IMG/VR virus record: IMGVR_UViG_3300032770_000097
Location: 1-21,453 of that record
DNA from: a virus
DNA length: 21,453 bases
Direction: 5' to 3' (one strand)
The position numbers and the translations under genes were made by a program. Position 1 is the stretch's first letter. Each line of letters opens with the position of its first letter. Under the pieces are notes generated by a model. It had not been told where the DNA came from and made no database searches. It saw nothing but the letters and a program-made list of their open reading frames with translations. Below, in pieces: positions 18,192-21,453 of this stretch.

Positions 18192-18944
18192 ATGCCGTAC
18201 AGTGATGCACTTGGATACTTCCACGGTACTGGCTCCTCAGCGGGGCCGATTACCTCAACAGCTAACACTCTGACTGGTGTATCTCAGTCAGGCACAACCC
18301 TTACCTACACTGTAGCTACTGGTCAGGTAGTCCCAGGCCAAACCTATCAGCTTGCTGGTGGTGGCTATACCTACCAGAACGTGACCATCGTTGCCATCCT
18401 CACTGGTGGTGGCGGTACGGGCACAGCTACAGTCAACTTCTCTCAGACTGTAACTACTACCACAGCTACAGGCTATCCACCTACTCTTGGTGATGTTCTG
18501 TGCGCCTCTGGTAGCCAATACTGCAACCTGGAGCTTGACTTTGGTGCTCCGAATGCTGGTGTAGCTTACCCATATCTCCCTCAGTTCCCATCACTCACTG
18601 AGAAGGGTTACACCTTCCCACCTGAGATTGTTGGGGCTGATACTGGAACCCCGTATGGAGTTCACATCATTGTTGAGTCTCCATTCAACACCCTTACCTC
18701 CATTAACTTTGAGGTATGCACTGCGGCAACCACGGCGGCTACCTACAATGGTACGCCGGGGACTATCGCATCTCGTTCACTGACCCTAGCGCAGCTTCAG
18801 GTAGTGGGAGCACATTACTTCATTCCTGTAATGGGATCAGCCGTGCTGGAGTTCCTGCGCTGGTATGCTGCCATCACTGGTAGCAATCCTACGCTTGGAA
18901 CTATCGTGTCCTATTGGGGGCCACGTATGGGTGGTGAGCAGTAG
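18192..18944 (+). CDS. Capsid cement protein, Bbp16-like with inserted beta-domain, 250 aa
   Basis: The C-terminal 150 residues (from about 100: YCNLELDFGAPNAGVAYP ... PYGVHIIVESPFNTLTSINF ... YFIPVMGSAVLEFLRWYAAI) match the Bbp16-type cement that sits on BPP-1 capsids, and the gene follows the coat gene as in BPP-1. Residues about 28-90 are an additional Gly/Thr-rich beta-domain (SQSGTTLTYTV ... GTGTATVNFSQTV) resembling one in the tail nozzle protein here. SD GGAGAG. The cement stabilises the DNA-filled head; the extra domain would probably face outward. Confidence 0.8.
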   Translation: MPYSDALGYFHGTGSSAGPITSTANTLTGVSQSGTTLTYTVATGQVVPGQTYQLAGGGYTYQNVTIVAILTGGGGTGTATVNFSQTVTTTTATGYPPTLGDVLCASGSQYCNLELDFGAPNAGVAYPYLPQFPSLTEKGYTFPPEIVGADTGTPYGVHIIVESPFNTLTSINFEVCTAATTAATYNGTPGTIASRSLTLAQLQVVGAHYFIPVMGSAVLEFLRWYAAITGSNPTLGTIVSYWGPRMGGEQ

Positions 18945-19018
18945 CTTACGCTACGCGCTCCTACCTAGTAGGAGCTTAACAACTTAACCAGAGGGGCATG
19001 GCTACATGCTGTGCCCCT
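18941..19018 (+). other. Hairpin cluster after the cement gene
   Basis: Three inverted repeats occur in 78 bases: GTAGC/GCTAC (18941-18945 with 18950-18954, spanning the cement stop codon), GCTCCTAC/GTAGGAGC (18957-18964 with 18968-18975, 3-base loop) and AGGGGCA/TGCCCCT (18992-18998 with 19012-19018). None has a U-tract. They probably act as partial terminators or 3'-end stabilisers separating head-gene from tail-gene mRNA. Confidence 0.55.
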
Positions 19019-19034
19019 TCATAGGAGACTAAGT

Positions 19035-19469
19035 ATGGCAGACCATATCATCCGTGCAAAATGTGTTGATAAGTCTTTCGACAGCACAAACGCTTTTAAT
19101 TACCTCCCCGGTGACTTGTGCGAGTTTAACGTCACAACGGGTAAGGTAACTGTTGGTGGGTCAAACGGTAGCACCACCTTGGGCTTTGATAGGCAGCTAT
19201 TCTGGCTTAAGACTCTTGGAGGGCGATGGGCATTCGACTTTGACCGGGCTAACTCCTCTAGTACAGCAGACCGTATATTCTTCTGCAAAGAGTGTGGACA
19301 ACCCTTTGATCGCTTGAGCGACATTGGCAACCATGCAAGCAGCGTACATGAGGCTAAGAAGCCTAAAGTGAGCAAAGAACAAGCAGCTATTATGGATGAT
19401 GAGGAAGAAGAGGGGCTACTAGCTCAACGAAGGGCTGAGGAAGCTGAGACACAACAGGCTACAACATGA
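19035..19469 (+). CDS. C2H2 zinc-finger protein, head-tail region, 144 aa
   Basis: Start 19035 has AGGAGA 6 bases upstream. The N-terminal 80 residues are beta-type (DLCEFNVTTGKVTVGGSNGS). Residues 82-107 form a classical C2H2 finger: FFC-x2-C-x3-F-x5-I-x2-H-x4-H (C84, C87, F91, I97, H100, H105). A basic stretch (EAKKPKVSKE) and an acidic helix (MDDEEEEGLLAQRRAEEAE) follow. Its place between cement and tail adaptor suggests a minor virion or assembly protein, though the finger could bind DNA or a protein. The stop overlaps the next ATG. Confidence 0.75.
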   Translation: MADHIIRAKCVDKSFDSTNAFNYLPGDLCEFNVTTGKVTVGGSNGSTTLGFDRQLFWLKTLGGRWAFDFDRANSSSTADRIFFCKECGQPFDRLSDIGNHASSVHEAKKPKVSKEQAAIMDDEEEEGLLAQRRAEEAETQQATT

Positions 19470-20230
19470 ACTATAATCAAGTAGGCATAGCGAACTTAGC
19501 ATTGAACCTTATAGGTGCTCGTGGCGACATTGTTGACATCAACGAGAACTCACCTAATGCTAAGAAGGTACTAGTTGTATGGGACGCTATATTTCAGGAA
19601 GTTCTCAGTGAGCGTGACTGGAAGTTTGCTAAGACTCGCACATCACTACAGCTAGTCCTGAATCCCCAAACAGGTCAACCTCTCAAGCCTCTCTATGCCT
19701 ACCACTATGCTTGGTCTATGCCATCTGACTATCTGCGCTTTGTACGCCCTCGCAGACGCCCTAACCGTGACTGCTTCTGGTATGGCTGGGGTACATTCCC
19801 TGGCTGGTATCACCGTGAGGATTGGCCGTTTCATCCCTACGTTGACTACAAGGTAGAGGCTATCAACCAGCTCGACTCTAGCGGCAACCCAACAGGTAAC
19901 TACATTCAATGTGCCCTGTGTGACTACAGTGGCAACTGTGGCCCTGCCAAGATCAACTATATACGCCTTATCACAGACTATACTCAGCTCCTCCCCGGCT
20001 TTGTAAACTGTCTATCCTACCGCTTGGCACAGAAGCTAGCTATATCTATTACAGAGGATATGAGGAAAATGCAGGCTATGGAGGCTCTTTACAAAGATAG
20101 CCTTAATAGTGCAGAAGCTCAAAATGAGTGCATGGACTATGAGAAGGATGAGGCTGGTAGTGAGAGTTGGGTACGTGCTGGGAGGTATGTAACAAGTGCT
20201 TGGCGTGGAGGGGGTTGGTGGGGACAATAG
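19466..20230 (+). CDS. Tail tubular protein A / head-tail adaptor (gp11-like), 254 aa
   Basis: The start NYNQVGIANLALNLIGARGD and the segment AIFQEVLSERDWKFAKTR fit the T7 gp11/P22 gp4-like adaptor family, which opens with a helical bundle contacting the portal. The middle is aromatic-rich (RDCFWYGWGTFPGWYHRED), and the LSYRLAQKLAISITEDMRKM helix returns to the family pattern near the C-terminus. It seals the portal ring and connects it to the nozzle encoded next. ATGA overlap with the zinc-finger gene. Confidence 0.85.
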   Translation: MNYNQVGIANLALNLIGARGDIVDINENSPNAKKVLVVWDAIFQEVLSERDWKFAKTRTSLQLVLNPQTGQPLKPLYAYHYAWSMPSDYLRFVRPRRRPNRDCFWYGWGTFPGWYHREDWPFHPYVDYKVEAINQLDSSGNPTGNYIQCALCDYSGNCGPAKINYIRLITDYTQLLPGFVNCLSYRLAQKLAISITEDMRKMQAMEALYKDSLNSAEAQNECMDYEKDEAGSESWVRAGRYVTSAWRGGGWWGQ

Positions 20231-21453
20231 ATGCCTAAAATCTATCCATACATAAACACGTTCAACGCAGGCGAGGTAAGTGAACTCATATTCAATCGTG
20301 AGGACATTACCAAGTACCGCTCATCGTGTCGTGTATTGGAGAACGCCATGCCTCTAGTAGAGGGTGGCGCTAAGAAGATTCCAGGCACATACTTTGGTGG
20401 CTCTATGCCTGCTGGTGCTCAAGGGCCATGCCGCTTAGTACCCTTTCAGTTCTCTACCATCCAAGGCGCTATCATAGAAATCTCCTGCACAGGTATCTAC
20501 GGTGGTCAAATCCGTATATGGGAGCCTGTAACTGAAGGCTCATGGCAGCTTGGCTTGGTGCTGAGTGGTATGACTCCTTTAGCCTTACCAACTCCCTACG
20601 TTCAAGCTGATCTATTCGCTCTTGACTGCTCCACTCAGAGTGCAGACGTACTGTGGATATTCCACCCCAACTATCCACCAGCTACCGTACAGCGCCTAGG
20701 TACAAACAACTGGATTTACTCTCAGTCCCTCCCCGGTGCCCAGCTCAACGATCCTCCCTACCGTGGCACCACTGATGTAGTGAGCACAGGATTCTCTGGG
20801 CTTGGTGTACCAATCTCAGATATAACCCAAGCTAACCCATGCGTTATTAAGCTAGTTAATACATCTATAACTACTGGTGAACGCATCTACATCAACAACT
20901 GCTCAGGGATGGTTGACCTTAACGAAGGGGAGTTCTTTGTTACAACTGGTGGTGCAGCTATCAGTGTAACCCCTGCTAAGGGTGGTATAGTCTGTACTGG
21001 CTCTATCTCAGGGACTACGCTAACTATCACCGCCATCAAGAATGGCTCTATAGCTATAGGCACAGTTATTACTGGTGTTGGAGTCACTGCTGGTACGGCG
21101 GTAACAGCCTTCGGTACAGGCACAGGTCTAACAGGAACCTACACAGTTAACAACGCGCAAACAGTAGGCTCTGAGCAGTTAACAACTCCACTGGTTGACT
21201 CTACACTCTACCTCAAGTATACAGGTGGTGGCTTTGTTGCTCCGGTAGTCCCAGTATTCAGCAACCCCGGTGACTATCCCGCGTGTGGTACTCTATACCA
21301 GCAGCGTCTTATGGTTGGTGGCACTGACAACAATCCTACAACTGTCTACGGTAGTGTAATAGGAGACTACCCAGACTTCATTAACGACCCCAACGCTGAT
21401 GACTACGCTATACAATTCACTCTAGTCTCCACTAAGCTAGACCAGCTTCTCAA
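20231..21453 (+). CDS. Tail tubular protein B / tail nozzle, N-terminal part (cut by window edge)
   Basis: Open reading frame from the ATG at 20231 to the end of the window (407 codons, no stop). It starts MPKIYPYINTFNAGEVSELI, and has RVLENAMPLVEGGAKKIPGT and VLWIFHPNYPPATVQRLG, then RLMVGGTDNNPTTVYGSVIG and GDYPDF, a block order typical of podovirus nozzle/stabilisation proteins. Residues about 257-316 are an inserted beta-domain (SISGTTLTITAIKNGSIAIG ... GTYTVNNAQTV). The protein extends the adaptor ring and seals the tail. SD GGGG 7 bases upstream. The full length lies beyond the window. Confidence 0.85.
   Translation, partial: MPKIYPYINTFNAGEVSELIFNREDITKYRSSCRVLENAMPLVEGGAKKIPGTYFGGSMPAGAQGPCRLVPFQFSTIQGAIIEISCTGIYGGQIRIWEPVTEGSWQLGLVLSGMTPLALPTPYVQADLFALDCSTQSADVLWIFHPNYPPATVQRLGTNNWIYSQSLPGAQLNDPPYRGTTDVVSTGFSGLGVPISDITQANPCVIKLVNTSITTGERIYINNCSGMVDLNEGEFFVTTGGAAISVTPAKGGIVCTGSISGTTLTITAIKNGSIAIGTVITGVGVTAGTAVTAFGTGTGLTGTYTVNNAQTVGSEQLTTPLVDSTLYLKYTGGGFVAPVVPVFSNPGDYPACGTLYQQRLMVGGTDNNPTTVYGSVIGDYPDFINDPNADDYAIQFTLVSTKLDQLL

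Noticed and set aside
17687-18268. 193-aa minus-strand open frame
   Set aside because: It is antisense to the major capsid gene, whose identity is firm; no SD or family match.

Overview
The window is a segment of a tailed bacteriophage genome, or of a prophage of that type, and most resembles podoviruses of the epsilon15 / Bordetella BPP-1 group. The support is a packaging and head-tail block in the expected order on the + strand: small terminase, large terminase, T7-gp8-type head-tail connector (portal), a Bbp19-like protein, scaffold, an epsilon15 gp7 / Bbp17-type major capsid protein, a Bbp16-like capsid cement protein, a tail tubular (gp11-like) adaptor, and a tail nozzle protein that runs off the right edge. 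Genes are tightly packed with 4-20 base overlaps. Shine-Dalgarno (SD) sites and sigma70-type promoters are bacterial. The sequence does not identify the host.

Layout. (1) 11-461, leftward: three overlapping mini-genes. (2) 462-778: no gene, several inverted repeats. (3) 779-4152, leftward operon 1: it starts with an Arc-like ribbon-helix-helix (RHH) repressor whose promoter contains a perfect 15-base palindrome. An HNH nuclease, six small proteins (two are tandem Cys-rich paralogs), a Cas4/RecB-like PD-(D/E)XK nuclease with four Fe-S-type cysteines, and a NUMOD4-HNH homing-type endonuclease follow. (4) 4284-5833, rightward: a leader with competing hairpins, an 88-aa protein and a P-loop ATPase. 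(5) 5920-5964: a strong leftward rho-independent terminator. (6) 5982-9193, leftward operon 2: a second RHH repressor on a consensus promoter, then eleven small genes of mostly unknown function, with hairpins just before several SD sites. (7) 9399-21453, rightward: packaging, head and tail genes.

Reading of the system. The two leftward blocks look like early/control regions, each headed by a small RHH repressor whose mRNA would begin at or within about 2 bases of its start codon, as in leaderless repressor mRNAs such as lambda cI from PRM. The rightward block is the late morphogenesis operon. The HNH, PD-(D/E)XK and P-loop ATPase genes form a replication/recombination module without a polymerase in this window.

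Points most worth a second look: competing hairpins that would open or close the SD of the 4368 gene; a W-x-[KN]-M-Y-[KQ] motif shared by the C-termini of three consecutive genes including the scaffold; a similar beta-domain inserted in both the capsid cement and the tail nozzle; a textbook C2H2 zinc finger in a head-tail region protein; hairpins with a compensatory base change upstream of early genes; and several mini-genes whose borders carry short duplicated sequences.
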